Position numbers and translations under genes: made by a program. Of a stretch of 16,053 bases of DNA, positions 14,761-16,053 are shown piece after piece; within the stretch, counting starts at the first letter, position 1; each line of letters begins with the position of its first letter. The DNA is taken from NCBI GenBank assembly GCA_937873285.1, contig CALMNV010000149.1, positions 1-16,053 on the forward strand. The letters run 5' to 3'. The notes under the pieces were generated by a model. The model worked only from the letters and a program-made list of their open reading frames with translations. It made no database searches and had not been told where the DNA came from. The DNA comes from an uncultured Intrasporangium sp. (lineage in GTDB: Bacteria > Actinomycetota > Actinomycetes > Actinomycetales > Dermatophilaceae).

Positions 14761-15903
14761 CTAGTCGCTCCCCGCCTTCGGCCCGGCTGGCGACGCGGCG
14801 GCCGGCCCCACCCGCACGACCCGGGCCTCGGTGCCGGCGAAGGCCGCGTACGCGGCGGCAGCGCGCTCGACGCCCTCCCACCGACGGGCGGACAGCTCGC
14901 GGAACGGCTGCACCTCCACGCAGACGTGGGTGCGCCTCTGGACGCGTCGCCAGTTGCCGGCGACCTCCCCGTCGACCACGAGCGTCGGCTTGAAGACCAT
15001 GTTGCGGCTGGCCACCACCGTCGCGAGGTGCTCGGGGGGCAGCGTCACGTCGCGTGACCTGTAGCCGAGGAGGAGCTCGTCCCACTGGGGCAGCAGGTGC
15101 ACCGCGCCCGTGGCGGCGGGCACGGGTCGCGCGTCGACGTGCGTGAGCCACACCTGACCGTCCAGGGTCTCGCGCACGAGCCGGTCCTGCACGAGCGCGA
15201 GCGCCTCGCGCGTCAGGGACAGCGGCTTGAGGAGCCACCCGGCCAGGTCCTTCTCGGTGACGGGACCGTGGCCGCGCACGTAGCGCTCGGCGACTATGGA
15301 CAGGCCCTCCTCACGAGAGACCTTGCGGGAGTGCGGAACCCAGGCGTCGATGAGCACGAGGCTCGGCTGCTTGCCGATGAGCGGACCCTGGCAGATCAGG
15401 CCGCTCATGCAGGAATGGCCGATGAGGTGGTAGCTGCGCTGGCCGGTCGGGTCGATGCCGTGCCGGCCGAGCAGCGCGGCCACGTCGGGGCGGCTCATCG
15501 GCTCGCGCAGGTGCTCCTCGAAGAGCCGGCCGGCCAGCGCGACGTCGGCCTCGGTGATGCCTAGCTGGGCGAAGCGGGTCGCGAGCGTCGTGCCGCGTGG
15601 CGCCGCGAGCAGCTCGCACATCCACCGGGCGTCCTCGGCCGGCACCCAGTGGAGGGTGCCGCGCATCGGCCAGGTCCGCACCACCTCCCGCGCGCGGACG
15701 GCCGCCTCCACCTGCTGCGCCGTGAGCCCCGAGCGGATCCCGAGCGACCACGCGCCGCTGCTGTAGTCCTGCGCCTGCAGCGCCCCGACGCGGCGCAGCA
15801 CCTCCAGGGCGGACGTCGGGTCGGCGGCCGTGCCGAGCGGCGGGACGAGCCCGAGGGCGGCCATCCGCATGCGACGCAGCCGCCGCCGGTCGGGCGCGAT
15901 CAC
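14761..15903 (-). CDS. Winged-helix AlkZ-like DNA glycosylase
   Basis: This 380-residue protein belongs to the HTH_42 (winged-helix DNA-binding) superfamily that includes AlkZ and YcaQ, glycosylases removing bulky alkylated bases or unhooking interstrand cross-links. The catalytic-type motif is GALQAQDYSSGAWSLG, giving Gln43-Ala-Gln45. This QxQ form is that of AlkZ and AlkZ-like proteins rather than the QxD of YcaQ. Other family blocks are VRTWPMRGTLHWVPAEDARWM, HLIGHSCMSGLICQGP and WDELLLGYRSRD. The start is taken as GTG at 15901-15903 with only a weak GAGCGGG upstream; in-frame ATGs at codons 12 and 14 are alternatives. The stop abuts the pseudouridine synthase start. Substrate is unknown. 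Many actinobacteria carry generic copies, so it need not belong to a biosynthetic cluster. Confidence 0.88.
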   Translation of the reverse strand: MIAPDRRRLRRMRMAALGLVPPLGTAADPTSALEVLRRVGALQAQDYSSGAWSLGIRSGLTAQQVEAAVRAREVVRTWPMRGTLHWVPAEDARWMCELLAAPRGTTLATRFAQLGITEADVALAGRLFEEHLREPMSRPDVAALLGRHGIDPTGQRSYHLIGHSCMSGLICQGPLIGKQPSLVLIDAWVPHSRKVSREEGLSIVAERYVRGHGPVTEKDLAGWLLKPLSLTREALALVQDRLVRETLDGQVWLTHVDARPVPAATGAVHLLPQWDELLLGYRSRDVTLPPEHLATVVASRNMVFKPTLVVDGEVAGNWRRVQRRTHVCVEVQPFRELSARRWEGVERAAAAYAAFAGTEARVVRVGPAAASPAGPKAGSD

Positions 15904-15948
15904 GCGGTGGCCCGCTCGGCGGCATACGGCGACATCCCGGCCGGCATG

Positions 15949-16053
15949 TCAGCCGAGGCAGGCGGGGACGAGGAGCGCCTTGAGGCCGCCCAACAGCGCG
16001 GAGCAGGCGTTGACCCGCAGCGAGTTGTCGAGGGAGAGCAGCACCGAGCGACT
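15949..16053 (-). CDS. C-terminal end of an unidentified protein (partial)
   Basis: The minus strand holds 34 codons in frame with a TGA at 15949-15951, running off the right edge. The reading is SRSVLLSLDNSLR, then VNACSALLGGLKALLVPACLG. Almost every codon ends in G or C, which supports real coding. Two cysteines 14 residues apart frame a hydrophobic stretch at the very end. I do not recognise the family. It would be the next gene upstream, 45 bp before the AlkZ-like gene. Confidence 0.5.
   Translation of the reverse strand, partial: SRSVLLSLDNSLRVNACSALLGGLKALLVPACLG

Noticed and set aside
12151..15057. Plus-strand open frame of 968 codons opposite the peptidase, pseudouridine synthase and glycosylase
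   Set aside because: It runs antisense across three recognised genes and their boundaries, with His/Arg/Gly-rich composition and no motif. It is a GC-driven shadow.

Overview
This window is very GC-rich DNA (roughly 70-75% by eye) with tightly packed genes, GTG/TTG starts, 4-bp ATGA/GTGA overlaps and near-total G/C at third codon positions. Together with a hisDCBHA operon followed by an SseB-family gene, this points to an actinobacterium. A Micrococcales member (Intrasporangiaceae-like) is my best guess, but that is inference only.

Left part (1-4807): a soluble di-iron monooxygenase locus of the propane/acetone type (prm/mim, group 5). The hydroxylase large subunit (2731-1097) and the reductase (959-33) run leftward; by family gene order the small hydroxylase subunit and coupling protein should lie beyond the left edge. 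A GAF/AAA+/Fis-type regulator (2996-4807) is transcribed divergently. The 264-bp divergent region holds a perfect 8+3+8 inverted repeat and a second degenerate copy 39 bp away, good candidates for the regulator's binding sites. Two features stand out. The reductase frame is cut by an in-frame TGA just before the conserved CGPPPM motif, which continues in frame after the stop. The regulator keeps Walker A but has lost the GAFTGA loop and the Walker B acidic pair.

Middle part (4893-11553): a leftward operon hisD-hisC-hisB-hisH-hisA(priA)-sseB-like-DUF445. Most junctions overlap by 4 bp. There is a short gap between hisB and hisH, and a 63-bp gap with a GC hairpin between hisH and hisA. The operon encodes five steps of histidine synthesis, with two passenger genes at its end.

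Right part (11563-16053): an oligopeptidase B-like S9 peptidase, an RluA-family pseudouridine synthase with a 12-bp in-frame tandem repeat at its tail, an AlkZ-like DNA glycosylase, and the C-terminal end of an unidentified gene at the right edge, all leftward. The hisD and peptidase genes share an unusual start. The upstream gene's TAG stop is the first half of a TANNNT -10 hexamer, placed so that transcription would begin at the A of the ATG (leaderless).

Across the window the 7-mer GGCATAC/GTATGCC occurs 16 times by hand count, against about 1.4 expected from composition. It appears in all reading phases but never in the hydroxylase gene. No RNA genes, insertion sequences or CRISPR arrays were seen, and no gap between genes exceeds 300 bp.
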